DNA of 64,000 nucleotides from Dolichospermum planctonicum (GCF_005402965.1 NZ_BJCF01000003.1:108567-172566), one strand, 5' to 3'. Shown: positions 33,301-42,731, counted from the stretch's first letter. Program-made: numbers and translations. The notes: generated by a model not told the origin, from the sequence alone.

Positions 33301-34770
33301 GCCAATATTGCCAATACTAGCAATCAATTAAGCGGTATTTCTGGACTGGTAGTTCAAAACTTTGAGAGCTTCGATTTTGCTACCTTCTTGGGAACTCTCA
33401 ACGCTACTGGTAGCACAGGCAATGACACTATTACTGCTGGTGCTGGTAACGATACCCTTGATGGTGGTGCAGGAACAAATACTCTACGAGGTGGTTTTGG
33501 TAATGATACTTATATCATTAGTACCTTAACTAATACCATTACTGAAGCTGCTAATGCGGGAATAGATACTGTTCGATCATCTGTAACTTACACGCTGGCA
33601 ACCAATGTAGAAAACCTAGTTCTTACAGGAACTACCGACCTGAATGGAACTGGTAATACCCTCAATAACACCCTGACTGGCAACAGTGGTAATAACACCC
33701 TCAATGGTGGTACTGGAGCAGATGCCCTGATTGGTGGTGCAGGTAACGACACTTATATTGTTGACAACGCAGGTGATGTGATTACGGAAGCAAATGGTGA
33801 AGGTAGAGATTTAGTACAATCATCTGTTACTTACACTCTGAGCGAAAATGTAGAAAACCTGACCCTGACTGGAAATACAGCCATTAACGGCACTGGAAAC
33901 GGACTAGATAACACCATCACAGGTAACAGTGGTGATAACACCCTTGATGGTGGTACAGGAAATGATACCCTGATTGGTGGTGCCGGTAACGACACTTTGC
34001 TGGGTGGTACAGGAAATGATACTCTGATTGGTGGTGCCGGTAACGACAGTTTGGTTGGTGGTACAGGAAATGATACTTATTTGTTCTCCATTACCACAAC
34101 TAGCCTCGGTGCTGACACCATTACAGAAGCAGTAGTAGGTGGTCAAGATACCATTGACTTCACTGGTACAACCGCAGCAATCCGCCTAAATCTAGGCGTT
34201 ACCACTACTCAAACCCTGGTTGCTAATGGTTCAAAACTGACATTAACTGCCGCCAATGCCATGGAAAATGTGATTGCTGGCATTGGAGCAGATAGAATTA
34301 TCGGCAATGGCTTAAATAACCGCTTGGTTGGTGGTGCTGGTAATGATGCTCTAGTTGGTGGTGCTGGTAATGATACTCTGGTTGGTGGCGCTGGTAATGA
34401 CATTCTGACTGGTGGTGCTGGTAATGATGTCTTCGGCTTTGAAGGCAATGTTGCGTTCACTGTAGCTAGTCAAGGTCTAGATACTATCCAAGACTTTGGT
34501 ATCGGTAGTGACCAAATATCGTTGAGTAAGTCTGTATTCGCTTCTGTTACCAGTGTTGTCGGTCAAGGATTCAGCGTAGCAAGCGAGTTTGCTGTGGTTG
34601 AAGATGATGTTTTGGCGGGTACTAGTAACGGGCTGATTGTTTATAGCTCTAGCAGTGGTAGTCTTTACTACAACCAAAATGGCGCGGCTGCGGGCTTTGG
34701 TACTGGTGGTGAGTTTGCTATTCTCGCTACTGTTCCCACTCTGACTGCTAGTAATTTCTCTCTTGTTTAA
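30370..34770 (+). CDS. Secreted protein with two tandem divergent alkaline phosphatase domains and RTX repeats
   Basis: A 1466-residue protein: alkaline phosphatase-like domain A (about 1-445), domain B (about 451-912), then RTX repeats (915-1330) and a C-terminal export region nearly identical to that of the neighbouring giant protein. Both domains share HPDGTSPSHY, LNWDKMSNAGVYLGHME, the nucleophile region TSNAGAVTHA(T/N)G, HTFNDRTEE, and TAADSDAGGLQV. Compared with canonical PhoA-type enzymes, the metal-ligand block usually read as DHAGHxND appears as TDNFGNNNNA (domain A) and SDNFANNNNA (domain B), and the TADHE block as AADSD, so the metal site is altered. No Sec signal; RTX and tail imply type I secretion. 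Domain A and B are about equally long and clearly paralogous. Extracellular phosphoester hydrolysis is likely but activity of either domain is unproven. Confidence 0.85.
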   Translation: MTTGNHVIFMHPDGTSPSHYAFARFVDKGPDGRLNWDKMSNAGVYLGHMEDQLGGTSNAGAVTHATGVKVYAESFGYELGNLAITSLSGTTKTIVEEARDAGKVTALVQSGAIYEPGTAAFVAKTQQITNANGSITVPRAQAAEIARQVINSGVDFIMGGGELNLLPVGTNGFHGTAAQLDALSTNSLIRPTENLIELAKSKGYTVVYNEDQLNALLALPVAPTKVLGVFAPVHTFNDRTEEVLAANNLPLYVATAPTIAEMLSVTQKLMEKHPNFQNGSIAIVEEEGTDNFGNNNNAAGTLEGLRRTDAAIGVAMDFINKYPNTLMVTAADSDAGGLQVVDPRIPGTSLGNINNNPTTTARNVPLDGQTGANTLPFVAATDADGDVFGFGVAWAGTPDFSGSIVSKAHGLNADKLPATLDNTKIYELMYETLFNVELVSRNPDPTPAPKATKLTGNVIFIHPDGTSPSHYMTTRNVDLGPDGRLNWDKMSNAGVYLGHMENQLTGTSNAGAVTHANGVKVFNESFGLNEDQSMITPASGKVGYTILEEAIAAGKATALIQSGHIGEPGTAAFAAATTNRVGNNIRAREKTAEIAEQVIRSGTQVIMAGGEVYLLPKGTTGFHVTAEIDAAFADAEDRPTTNLIDLAKSLGYSVVYTEEQMNTAVASATASTKLLGVFAANHTFNDRTEEALGLNSANPQPLYLATAPTVAEMLDASLKILSQDSDGFFVVVEEEGSDNFANNNNAVGTIEAVRRADAAIGVAMDYVNTQDPNTLVITAADSDAGGLQVFQFEPYTRPAGNFTPNNPALANTEPSAPFIRVNPTTTNTNQAVLDGVNGSTGTAEAPWKPFAAKSSIDGAMGNFGVAWVGTPDFPGSIVAKAYGMNAEKLPSTLDNTVIYDLMYQTMFGVYNLINGTSGNNSLTATTNPDRILGNGGNDTITSTIANAGQNDLFDGGIGTDTLVISGGTASTALTLNVANIANTSNQLSGISGLVVQNFESFDFATFLGTLNATGSTGNDTITAGAGNDTLDGGAGTNTLRGGFGNDTYIISTLTNTITEAANAGIDTVRSSVTYTLATNVENLVLTGTTDLNGTGNTLNNTLTGNSGNNTLNGGTGADALIGGAGNDTYIVDNAGDVITEANGEGRDLVQSSVTYTLSENVENLTLTGNTAINGTGNGLDNTITGNSGDNTLDGGTGNDTLIGGAGNDTLLGGTGNDTLIGGAGNDSLVGGTGNDTYLFSITTTSLGADTITEAVVGGQDTIDFTGTTAAIRLNLGVTTTQTLVANGSKLTLTAANAMENVIAGIGADRIIGNGLNNRLVGGAGNDALVGGAGNDTLVGGAGNDILTGGAGNDVFGFEGNVAFTVASQGLDTIQDFGIGSDQISLSKSVFASVTSVVGQGFSVASEFAVVEDDVLAGTSNGLIVYSSSSGSLYYNQNGAAAGFGTGGEFAILATVPTLTASNFSLV

Positions 34771-34804
34771 TGAGTAATTGGTTCACTTAATCAGTGACTC
34801 TGAG

Positions 34805-34849
34805 GTGGGGGATGATAGTGCGATCGCGCTATCATCCCCCACTTTTTTT
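34805..34849 (+). terminator. Strong intrinsic terminator containing a HIP1 octamer
   Basis: GTGGGGGATGATAG (34805-34818) and CTATCATCCCCCAC (34829-34842) pair perfectly; the 10-base centre TGCGATCGCG contains the HIP1 octamer GCGATCGC-like core, and seven Ts follow. With the centre included the palindrome is 38 bp with a single mismatch pair. It lies 35 bases past the stop at 34770. Confidence 0.9.
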
Positions 34850-35021
34850 GTTTGACACTGAAAAACTGCTAAAATCTTTTTTAGCAGTAAAAGCAGAAGA
34901 CTCTAGCTAACAACTGGCAACCAAAAATTAGAATTTCACAAAAATTTCACAAAAATTTAACAATGTCTACAAAAATTTGATAAATTAATACATAATTCGC
35001 AACAATTAGGGAAACATTACC

Positions 35022-36203
35022 TTGAGTTATCATCCAGAAGCAAATGCCCCCCACGGTGGAGAGTTAATTAACCGAGTTGCTTCGGCAGCACAAAGAGAAA
35101 TATTTCTGGCCAAAGCTGACTTTTTACCCCGTGTGGAACTTGATGAACGAGCAGTTTCTGATTTAGAAATGATTGCTATTGGTGGTTTTAGTCCGTTGAC
35201 TGGTTTTATGAACCAAGCAGACTACAATCGAGTAGTTACAGAAATGCGGTTAGCTAACGATATTGTTTGGTCAATTCCCATTACATTATCTGTAACCCCA
35301 GCAGTGGCAGACCGTTTAGAAATAGGTAATTTGGTGCGTCTGGATAACCCCAGCGGGCAGTTTATTGGGGTGTTGGCATTAACCGAAAAATATGCTTACG
35401 ACAAACAACGGGAAGCTATTAATGTTTATCGCACTGACGACCGTAAACATCCCGGCGTGCAGGTAGTATATAATCAGGGTTCTATTAACTTGGCTGGTGA
35501 TATCTGGTTATTACAACGGGACTCTCATCCCCATTTTCCTAGCTACCAAATTGATCCTGCTGCTGCACGGGAAATGTTTAGAAACAAAGGATGGAAAACA
35601 ATTGTCGGTTTCCAAACTCGTAATCCTATCCACCGGGCCCATGAGTATATTCAAAAGTGCGCTTTAGAGACTGTTGATGGTCTATTCCTACACCCACTGG
35701 TAGGAGCAACTAAGGAAGATGATATTGCTGCTGATGTGCGGATGCGTTGTTATGAAATTCTGCTAGAACACTATTATCCCCTAGATAGAGTAATTTTAGC
35801 AATTAATCCCGCAGCAATGCGTTATGCAGGTCCGAGAGAAGCAATTTTTCATGCCTTAGTTCGCAAGAATTACGGATGTACACATTTTATTGTCGGACGG
35901 GATCATGCTGGTGTAGGTGATTATTACGGCACTTATGACGCTCAGTATATATTCGATGAATTCGCGCCAGAAGAGTTGGGAATTGTGCCAATGAAGTTTG
36001 AACACGCTTTTTACTGCACACGCACCAAACAAATGGCTACAACTAAAACCAGCCCCAGCAGACCAGAAGAACGGGTTCATCTGTCTGGAACAAAGGTGCG
36101 GGAAATGTTACGTCGGGGTGAATTACCACCACCAGAATTTTCTCGTCCAGAAGTAGCTGCTGAATTAACACGGGCTATGCAAATTTCGCCTGTATTAGTT
36201 TAG
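35022..36203 (+). CDS. sat: ATP sulfurylase (sulfate adenylyltransferase)
   Basis: A 393-residue single-domain enzyme that makes adenosine 5'-phosphosulfate from ATP and sulfate, the first step of sulfate assimilation. Key motifs are present: [14 protein letters not shown] (about 196-209; QTRN and HxxH-type nucleotide-binding), and [13 protein letters not shown] (about 292-304). The start is a TTG at 35022 ([18 protein letters not shown]), with AGGG about 9 bases upstream; no in-frame ATG fits the family N-terminus. No kinase domain is fused. It directly follows the phosphatase gene terminator. A broken duplicate of its 5' end lies at 29843-30048. Confidence 0.96.
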   Translation: MSYHPEANAPHGGELINRVASAAQREIFLAKADFLPRVELDERAVSDLEMIAIGGFSPLTGFMNQADYNRVVTEMRLANDIVWSIPITLSVTPAVADRLEIGNLVRLDNPSGQFIGVLALTEKYAYDKQREAINVYRTDDRKHPGVQVVYNQGSINLAGDIWLLQRDSHPHFPSYQIDPAAAREMFRNKGWKTIVGFQTRNPIHRAHEYIQKCALETVDGLFLHPLVGATKEDDIAADVRMRCYEILLEHYYPLDRVILAINPAAMRYAGPREAIFHALVRKNYGCTHFIVGRDHAGVGDYYGTYDAQYIFDEFAPEELGIVPMKFEHAFYCTRTKQMATTKTSPSRPEERVHLSGTKVREMLRRGELPPPEFSRPEVAAELTRAMQISPVLV

Positions 36204-36279
36204 ATTAAGACTAGAAACTTGACTCTATGGACTTCAGCCTTTAAGCTATTACTGACGGGCTGGGGTCTGATGGTTAATT

Positions 36280-38445
36280 ATGAAACGGCGTAAGTTTTTA
36301 CAAGAAATTAGCTGCGCCTTAGCAGCATTAGGACTAGCACAAGAAGAGTGGTTAAGTTTAGGCAATCCTTATTACCAGGCTTTAGCACAATCCAAATCTC
36401 GCAAGTTAGCATTCTTGATAGGTATTAATCAATATTCACAAAGTCCTGCCCTGGCTGGTTGTGTCACTGATGTGGAATTGCAAACAGAACTGTTAATTAA
36501 TCGCTTTGGTTTTGCAGCAGCAGATATTCTGAATTTAACAGACAAACAAGCAACTAAAGACCTAATTACAGCGGCTTTTGTAGATCATTTGGGTAAGCAA
36601 GTCAAACCTGAAGATGTGGTGATTTTCCATTTTTCAGGTTATGGTACTCGCGTGAAGACAAATGATCAAATCCCTGACTTCTTCAAGAATTCGGGGATCT
36701 ACAGCACGGGAATATTACAAAATGCTATACTTCCCGTTGATGAAAATAATTTAGGAGATGGAAAATCTGTAAACTATTTACTAGAAGAAACTCTCTTACT
36801 ATTATTGCGATCTCTACCTACAAATCAAGTTACAGCAGTATTTGATACTAGTTACTATCATTCCAGTGAATTAAAATCCACAGGTTTGCAAATTCGTACT
36901 CGTCCAGAATTATCATCTCTGACTTTGGCAACGGAAGAATTAGAGTTTTTATCACAACTCAAAAATCAAAAATCACCTATTAATAATGCCCTGATTCTTA
37001 AAGCCACTTCAGAACCAAATCAACAAGCAGGAGAATTACTTTTTCCTAGTTGGAGTGCGGGATTATTTACTTATGCGTTAACTCAATATTTGTGGGAAAC
37101 TACTCCCCAAAAAACAATACAAGTTCTTCTCTCTCATCTGGGTAGTTCTATATATAAGCTAGGTGGTAAACAACAACCAAGCCTATTAAGTGCGCGGAAA
37201 AATCCTGAAAATGCTGTAATTGCTGATTATTTCCCGATTGATAACTTTAGGGGTGTAGGTATAGTTAAAGCCACAGAAGATGATGGTAAAACAATCAAAT
37301 TATGGTTAGGAGGATTACCTCCCCTGGTTCTAGCAAATTATGGCGTAAATTCTCGTTTAACTCTGGAGACTGGAGAAGAGTTAATTATTAAATCCCGAAC
37401 TGGTTTAATAGCTAAAGCCCAAGTAGATAAAGAAATTATCAAATTAGCACTTGGACAAATAGTACAAGAAGCTGTTCGCGTATTACCCAGAAATATTCAT
37501 GTGAATATTGCCTTAGATCAGGGTTTAGAAAGAATTGAACGGGTAGATGCTACCAGCGCCTTTTCAGGAATTAGCAATGTGGCTAATATTGTCACCAGCA
37601 CAGAAACCGCTGATTATGTCTTTGGTAAAGTTTCCCAAATACCCAGCCGTTATGGTGTTTTTTCCCTGGGTGGTGAACTAATTACCAATACCGTAGGGGA
37701 AATTGATGAAGCTGTAAAAGTAGCAGTGCAACGATTAACACCAAAATTTTCTACCCTGTTAGCATCAAAATTATGGCAACTTACGGAAAATGAGGGTACT
37801 TCCCGTTTACCAGTTAGGGCAACTTTAGAGGTTGTTAATAACATTTTACCTCGTATTCTCATGGTTAGGGAAACCGTAGAAACTGCTAATAGCGATAAAA
37901 CCTATCCCAGACCCAGTTATTCCCCCACCGCTATTCCCACAATTTCTGTAGGTAGTCTGGTGCAATATAAAATTGAAAATTTGAGCGATCGCCCTGTATA
38001 CTTGATTCTAGTAGCTTTAAATAATAACCAAAGTGCCTTTGCCTTTTATCCTTGGCAAGTTTTTCCACCAAACAACATTTCTCCTCACAAACCCCAATTA
38101 ACAGAAATCCTCATTCCTCCGGGCAAAACCGTCAAAATTCCAGATAATCAACCTATACCCGGTTGGTTAGTTCCGACACTTTCTACCTTTTGTCAACACC
38201 AAATTATTCTCAGCACAAACCCCTTTAAGGAAACTCTCACAGCCTTAGCCACTGCCAAATATCCTACCACAGATCAACAAGCCATTAGTCCTTTAGTTAA
38301 TCCTTTAAAAGTTGCCCAAGCTCTATTGCAAGACTTACATCACAGCAGTAAAGTTAAAGATGATATTAACCCTACTACCACTGATGCTTATATTTTAGAT
38401 GTCAATAATTGGGCAAGTTTAAACTTTAGTTTTCAAGTTGTTTAA
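36280..38445 (+). CDS. Caspase-fold (orthocaspase-like) protein lacking the His-Cys dyad
   Basis: A 721-residue protein with an N-terminal basic-hydrophobic leader (MKRRKFLQEISCALAALGLA), possibly an export signal. Residues about 41-290 form a peptidase C14 (p20-like) fold: KLAFLIGINQY, ACVTDVE-like GCVTDVELQ, VVIFHFSGYG and VTAVFDTSYYHSS. In active orthocaspases the third motif reads SGHG and the next DxC. Here Tyr121 replaces His and Ser191 takes the Cys position, the pattern of YS-type pseudo-orthocaspases described from cyanobacteria. The C-terminal 400 residues have a DUF4384-like segment (VGSLVQYKIENLSDRPVYLILVALN, about 565-650). It lies 76 bases after sat and is probably a separate unit. 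Peptidase activity is not expected; a binding or regulatory role is a guess. Confidence 0.85.
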   Translation: MKRRKFLQEISCALAALGLAQEEWLSLGNPYYQALAQSKSRKLAFLIGINQYSQSPALAGCVTDVELQTELLINRFGFAAADILNLTDKQATKDLITAAFVDHLGKQVKPEDVVIFHFSGYGTRVKTNDQIPDFFKNSGIYSTGILQNAILPVDENNLGDGKSVNYLLEETLLLLLRSLPTNQVTAVFDTSYYHSSELKSTGLQIRTRPELSSLTLATEELEFLSQLKNQKSPINNALILKATSEPNQQAGELLFPSWSAGLFTYALTQYLWETTPQKTIQVLLSHLGSSIYKLGGKQQPSLLSARKNPENAVIADYFPIDNFRGVGIVKATEDDGKTIKLWLGGLPPLVLANYGVNSRLTLETGEELIIKSRTGLIAKAQVDKEIIKLALGQIVQEAVRVLPRNIHVNIALDQGLERIERVDATSAFSGISNVANIVTSTETADYVFGKVSQIPSRYGVFSLGGELITNTVGEIDEAVKVAVQRLTPKFSTLLASKLWQLTENEGTSRLPVRATLEVVNNILPRILMVRETVETANSDKTYPRPSYSPTAIPTISVGSLVQYKIENLSDRPVYLILVALNNNQSAFAFYPWQVFPPNNISPHKPQLTEILIPPGKTVKIPDNQPIPGWLVPTLSTFCQHQIILSTNPFKETLTALATAKYPTTDQQAISPLVNPLKVAQALLQDLHHSSKVKDDINPTTTDAYILDVNNWASLNFSFQVV

Positions 38446-38543
38446 GTAGCATTTGCTGGTAATTTGGGTGATCAGTGCCATAAAAATTTTTGGTGATGAA
38501 TTATAGTTAATACTAAGGATAGTAACTTATCAAAATCAAACCT

Positions 38544-39374
38544 ATGGCTTTAACCGCACAAGAAATAGAAGCATTAATGCCAGATTGCACGGAACTACTC
38601 AGCGACGAACCAGAAATGGAAAGCTCCTTACATTATACACAACTATTAATATTAGTAACTTGCTTAGAATGGTTATGGCGCGATCAAGAAGATTTCTTCA
38701 TTGGTGCAAATCTCAGCATCTACTATAGTCGACAACAGTTAAAAAATCGAGACTTTAGAGGTCCAGACTTTTTCCTAGTCAAAAACACGGAAAAACGTCC
38801 CCGTGCTTCCTGGGTAATATGGGAAGAGGACGGTAAATATCCGAATTTGATTATTGAATTACTTTCTGATTCTACAGCCAAAGTAGACAGAGGATTAAAA
38901 AAAGAATTGTATCAAACTCGATTTAGGACTCCTGAGTATTTTTGGTTTTCCCCGAATACCTTAGAATTGGTAGGCTGGAGATTAGTAGGAAATGAATACG
39001 AAAGTATTAGTCCTTCAGAAAATGGTTGGTATTGGAGTCAGGAATTAGGATTATATTTAGGAGTGCTGGAAAATAGGTTAAGGTATTTTACCGTTGAGGG
39101 TAGATTAATACTTACGCCAGAAGAAGCAAATTTAGAAGAAATTAGAAAAGCTGAAGCTGAACGTCAAAAAGCTGAAGCTGAACGTCAAAAAGCTGAAGCT
39201 GAACGTCAAAAAGCTGAAGCTGAACGTCAAAAAGCTGAAGCTGAACGTCAAAAAGCTGAAGCTGAACGTCAAAAAGCTGAAACTGAACAGCGAAGGGCTG
39301 ATGAGGCAGAGATTAAAGTAGCAATTTTAACTCAACGGTTGAAGGAATTAGGTATTGAACCCGATGGTTTATAA
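38544..39374 (+). CDS. Uma2-family (DUF820) restriction-like endonuclease fold protein with a repeat coiled coil
   Basis: A 276-residue cytoplasmic protein. Residues about 1-190 have the PD-(D/E)xK-like Uma2 fold widely expanded in cyanobacteria (RGPDFFLV near 71-78, SWVIWEEDGKYPNLIIELLSDST near 90-112 with the E...D/E-x-K-type core). The C-terminus is six perfect KAEAERQ heptads plus a degenerate one, then a charged helix, which should form a coiled coil. The biological role of Uma2 proteins is not established; DNA cleavage is only implied by the fold. The ATG at 38544 has no strong ribosome site. It stands alone. Confidence 0.85.
   Translation: MALTAQEIEALMPDCTELLSDEPEMESSLHYTQLLILVTCLEWLWRDQEDFFIGANLSIYYSRQQLKNRDFRGPDFFLVKNTEKRPRASWVIWEEDGKYPNLIIELLSDSTAKVDRGLKKELYQTRFRTPEYFWFSPNTLELVGWRLVGNEYESISPSENGWYWSQELGLYLGVLENRLRYFTVEGRLILTPEEANLEEIRKAEAERQKAEAERQKAEAERQKAEAERQKAEAERQKAEAERQKAETEQRRADEAEIKVAILTQRLKELGIEPDGL
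39146..39292 (+). repeat. 21-bp tandem repeat encoding KAEAERQ heptads
   Basis: Six identical copies of AAAGCTGAAGCTGAACGTCA(A) and a seventh diverged copy, all in frame. The DNA identity shows recent expansion by slippage; the number of copies probably varies among strains. Confidence 0.95.
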
Positions 39375-39697
39375 CTAAGAGTATTCCCATGCAAAAATAC
39401 CCAATTGTCATGGTAAATGAAGCCCAAGACGAATTAAACAATATAAATTTGTTGCGATTACTAGGCTACACTTACATTCGGTTGTAATATCATTGATTGA
39501 TTTTAAAACTCTAATGAGGATGCTTGGAAAGTCAAAAAGGATAGAGGTTTTGAAACCCCCATCCCAGTAACAAAAGTTTTTCCTTTTCCCTCTCCTTTTA
39601 GGAGAGGGTTAGGGGGAGTTAGGGAGGTTAGGTTTTTTAGGTGTATTTGTGTCTTATAAGACTTTCAAACAAAACATCCTCTCAGGCAAAATATTCC
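39375..39697. other. Intergenic region with a foldback repeat
   Basis: Between convergent Uma2 and mtnP genes. It contains a 32-codon ORF (39389-39487, MQKYPIVMVNEAQDELNN...) without known relatives, and a perfect hairpin CCCTCTCC-TTTTA-GGAGAGGG (39588-39608) followed by TTAGGGGGAGTTAGGG, a dispersed repeat common in cyanobacteria that may also end mtnP transcription. Confidence 0.55.
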
Positions 39698-40570
39698 TTA
39701 CAAATACTTCTCTAACAATAACCGCAATTTTTCCTTAGTTGCTGTCGGTGCTTTGTCCAGATTCGTTAAAATAGCATACTTTAAAGCTGAATGAGCATCA
39801 CTGACAGGATAAATTTCGCTTAATTGCTTTACGGTTTCTTGAATTACCTTTTGAGCATTTATCGCGTTTTTATGTAAATTACTAATTACCATTTCCACCG
39901 TCACACTATCATGATCAGTATGCCAACAATCATAATCTGTCACCATTGCCAATGTTGCATAAGCAATTTCCGCTTCTCTAGCTAGCTTTGCTTCTGGTAA
40001 ATTTGTCATACCAATCACTGTAGCATTCCAACTGCGATAAAAATGAGATTCCGCTTGAGTGGAAAAAGCCGGTCCCTCCATACATACGTAAGTACCGCCA
40101 TAATGTAAGGTAATATCTGGTAAATTTAAAGCAGCGATCGCATCCGCTAAAATACCAGATAACTTTTTACAAATTGGCTCACCAAAAGCGATATGAGCAA
40201 CAATACCTTCACCAAAAAATGTAGAAATTCGATTTCTGGTTCTATCAATAAACTGATCAGGAATTACCATATCTAGGGGTTTAGCTTCAACCTTCAAAGA
40301 ACCCACAGCGCTCGCAGATATTAAATATTCTACCCCTAATTGCTTCATAGCGTAAATATTAGCCCGAAATGGCAACTCAGAAGGTAATAGAGTATGATCA
40401 CGACCATGACGTGCTAGAAAAGCTACCCTTGTCTCCTCTAAAGTTCCGAGAATAATCGCGTCAGACGGAGAACCAAAAGGTGTAGAAATTTCTACCTCCT
40501 CCACATCTTTAAGCGCGTCCATTTTGTACAAACCGCTACCACCAATAATTCCAATTCTAGCTACTGTCAT
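39698..40570 (-). CDS. mtnP: S-methyl-5'-thioadenosine phosphorylase
   Basis: A 290-residue cytosolic enzyme that splits methylthioadenosine with phosphate into adenine and methylthioribose 1-phosphate, the first step of methionine salvage. The purine nucleoside phosphorylase family 2 pattern is clear: [10 protein letters not shown] (6-15), phosphate-site residues in [21 protein letters not shown] (52-72), [15 protein letters not shown] (about 167-181), [17 protein letters not shown] (about 186-202) and the base-specific DYDCWH (about 214-219). The ATG at 40570 opens [11 protein letters not shown]. Single gene; no other salvage genes are adjacent. Confidence 0.95.
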   Translation of the reverse strand: MTVARIGIIGGSGLYKMDALKDVEEVEISTPFGSPSDAIILGTLEETRVAFLARHGRDHTLLPSELPFRANIYAMKQLGVEYLISASAVGSLKVEAKPLDMVIPDQFIDRTRNRISTFFGEGIVAHIAFGEPICKKLSGILADAIAALNLPDITLHYGGTYVCMEGPAFSTQAESHFYRSWNATVIGMTNLPEAKLAREAEIAYATLAMVTDYDCWHTDHDSVTVEMVISNLHKNAINAQKVIQETVKQLSEIYPVSDAHSALKYAILTNLDKAPTATKEKLRLLLEKYL

Positions 40571-40740
40571 ATTATCAAACCTGTGATTAATTGGTCTAAA
40601 AAGTAATTTTACGGGAAATATTACAACTATTTCCCATCATGGTTAGAAACAATTTATGGGAGTTAAGATATGATGCTTTTTTTCAAAATCCAGAATTCAG
40701 TCACTCCCCAATTTTCTCACCATATATACCATTTCCTCCT

Positions 40741-40809
40741 CCACAAAGGTAGAGATTCATCTGCGTTGATCTGTGTTTATATGCGGTGAATTTCCTATTA
40801 TTGTACCTG
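40741..40809. repeat. ~70-bp dispersed repeat, copy 2
   Basis: Counterpart of 15547-15616, in the spacer between mtnP and the MDR oxidoreductase. It shares the CTGCG/TTGATCTG blocks and the tail CCTATTATTGTACCTG. Confidence 0.6.
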
Positions 40810-40865
40810 GAAAAGAATGGGAATGTTATAAACACAATCATCTCAACAAATTTCCTACTTAATTA

Positions 40866-41858
40866 TCAATTTAATAAAACAACCTTACCTAAAACAGAAC
40901 CATTTTCAATTAAAGTATGTGCTTGTGCTGCTTGAGATAAAGGAAAAGTTTGACTAACTTTAATCTTTAACTTACCTTCATCTATCCAATTAGCGCACTG
41001 TTGTAAAATATCTCCATGATGTTCTAATGCTTCCACAATTCCTGATAACATTGGTGTCAGCATTAATTCCAAACCAATTCGCAGATTTCTATTTCTAGCC
41101 ACCTTCCAAACAGTATTAGCTTTAGGTTCGAGAATAGTGACAATATCACCATAAATGCGTACTGCGGGAAAAGACTTTTCAAAAATATCACCACCAACAG
41201 TATCAAAAACTAAATCCACACCTGCACCATCAGTCCAGTCTAATACAGAATTGACAAAATCAGTTTCTCGATAAAAAATCACTTGATCAGCGCCAATTTC
41301 AGTAACTAAACTAGCCTTTTCTAAAGAACTAACCGTAGTTGCTACCCTTGCACCTTTTAGTTTAGCCAATTGAATAGCTACATGACCAACACCACCAGCC
41401 CCAGCATGAATTAATACACTTTCTCCCGGTTCAAGTCTTCCCCGTTCATATAAAGCTTCCCAAGCAGTAATTAAAACCAGGGGTGCGGCTGCTGCTTCCG
41501 CAAAAGAAACAGACTTGGGTTTAAAAGCGACAAATCTTTCATCAATAGTAGTATATTCAGCGTAATTTCCCTGATGTGATCCCAAACCACCATAACAAAA
41601 ATATACTTCATCACCAACCCGAAACCTTTGCACATCAGCACCCACAGCTTCCACTATACCAGCGCCATCACATCCTAAAATAGCCGACTTATGCTCAGGA
41701 TAAAATGTACCTCGTTGACGTAATTTAGTATCAATAGGGTTAACACCAGCCGCTAAGATACGAACTAGAATTTCTGTATTTGTTGGTACGGGTTGAGGTA
41801 CTTCCTGTAATTGCAAAACATCCGGCTTACCCGCTGCTGTCATTAATATTGCTTTCAT
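40866..41858 (-). CDS. Medium-chain (quinone-oxidoreductase-like) zinc-free alcohol dehydrogenase family protein
   Basis: A 330-residue MDR-superfamily oxidoreductase. N-terminal GroES-like fold (MKAILMTAAGKPDVLQLQEVPQPVP; GVNPIDTKLRQRG) and a Rossmann NAD(P)H-binding domain with AGAGGVGHVAIQLAKLKGA (about 152-170). The catalytic zinc Cys/His of true alcohol dehydrogenases is not seen, and the NPID motif points to the quinone oxidoreductase (zeta-crystallin) branch. Substrate unknown; quinones or reactive enals are usual for the branch. It is divergent from rimP with a 273-bp spacer and stands alone. Confidence 0.88.
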   Translation of the reverse strand: MKAILMTAAGKPDVLQLQEVPQPVPTNTEILVRILAAGVNPIDTKLRQRGTFYPEHKSAILGCDGAGIVEAVGADVQRFRVGDEVYFCYGGLGSHQGNYAEYTTIDERFVAFKPKSVSFAEAAAAPLVLITAWEALYERGRLEPGESVLIHAGAGGVGHVAIQLAKLKGARVATTVSSLEKASLVTEIGADQVIFYRETDFVNSVLDWTDGAGVDLVFDTVGGDIFEKSFPAVRIYGDIVTILEPKANTVWKVARNRNLRIGLELMLTPMLSGIVEALEHHGDILQQCANWIDEGKLKIKVSQTFPLSQAAQAHTLIENGSVLGKVVLLN

Positions 41859-42092
41859 GCTTTTCCCCCCAATGTACTTGTTTAACTCAAATTAAAAATT
41901 ACAAACAAATGACAAAAATGAATAACCACTAATTCAGAAATCTCTTTATTCCGTTATTCCCTATTCCCACTTCCTACCCCCCTAATTTTTGAGAGACCAT
42001 CTTTATTAATTAAAGAAATAGGCTACACTCATGTTAGGGGCGAACTCATGGAGTGCGTCACAAGACTTCTTGGAAGATATCCCTATCGCAGG

Positions 42093-42118
42093 AAGTGGGT
42101 TGAAGCCCACTTTTTTTT
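42093..42118 (+). terminator. Leader hairpin/T-run just upstream of rimP (possible attenuator)
   Basis: AAGTGGG (42093-42099) and CCCACTT (42106-42112) form a perfect stem with a TTGAAG loop, running into eight Ts (42111-42118). It ends only 13 bases before the rimP ATG at 42132. No gene lies upstream on this strand that needs terminating, so it suits an attenuator in the rimP-nusA-infB leader. Confidence 0.65.
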
Positions 42119-42131
42119 ATTGAATTCTCTC

Positions 42132-42593
42132 ATGACTCATCCTTTAATACCACAAATTATTGATTTGGCGACACCAGTAGCAACAGAATTAGGATTGGAA
42201 ATTGTTAATGTAGTTTTTCATACAAATCAAAGTCCTCCAATCCTACGGGTAGACATATTTAATCCTCTACAGGACATTGGCCTGGATGATTGTGAAAGGA
42301 TGAGCCGTGCCTTAGAAGCGTCATTAGATGCGACAGAGATCATACCAGACGCTTATATATTGGAAGTATCTAGTCCTGGTATTTCAAGACAACTGGTAAC
42401 AGACAGGGAATTTATTTCCTTCAAAGGATTTCCTGTAATTATTTCCACTTCCCCACCCTACGAACAAAAGCAAGAGTGGATAGGTCTATTGATTCGCCGG
42501 GACGAAACTACAGTTTACCTTAACCAAAAAGGTCGTGTAGTGGAAATTCCCCGTGACCTCATCACCAGAGTACAAATAGATGAGCGTAGGTAA
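42132..42593 (+). CDS. rimP: Ribosome maturation factor RimP
   Basis: A 153-residue factor for 30S subunit maturation. Two-domain pattern is visible: N-terminal alpha-beta domain ([71 protein letters not shown]) and a C-terminal SH3-like barrel (about 85-150). The ATG at 42132 ([13 protein letters not shown]) is chosen over an in-frame start 84 bases earlier, since that extension runs through the leader hairpin and has no family match. First gene of rimP-nusA-ylxR-infB, the usual bacterial order. Confidence 0.93.
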   Translation: MTHPLIPQIIDLATPVATELGLEIVNVVFHTNQSPPILRVDIFNPLQDIGLDDCERMSRALEASLDATEIIPDAYILEVSSPGISRQLVTDREFISFKGFPVIISTSPPYEQKQEWIGLLIRRDETTVYLNQKGRVVEIPRDLITRVQIDERR

Positions 42594-42731
42594 TCAATAT
42601 TAGATTTTAGACATTGGATGGGAGACCGGGAAAAAGGTAATTGGTGCGGAGTAATTGGTCATGGAGAAACAATTACCCATCACCCATTATCTCATTGTGC
42701 TGACTTTACATAAAATTTTAGGAGACTGCGT

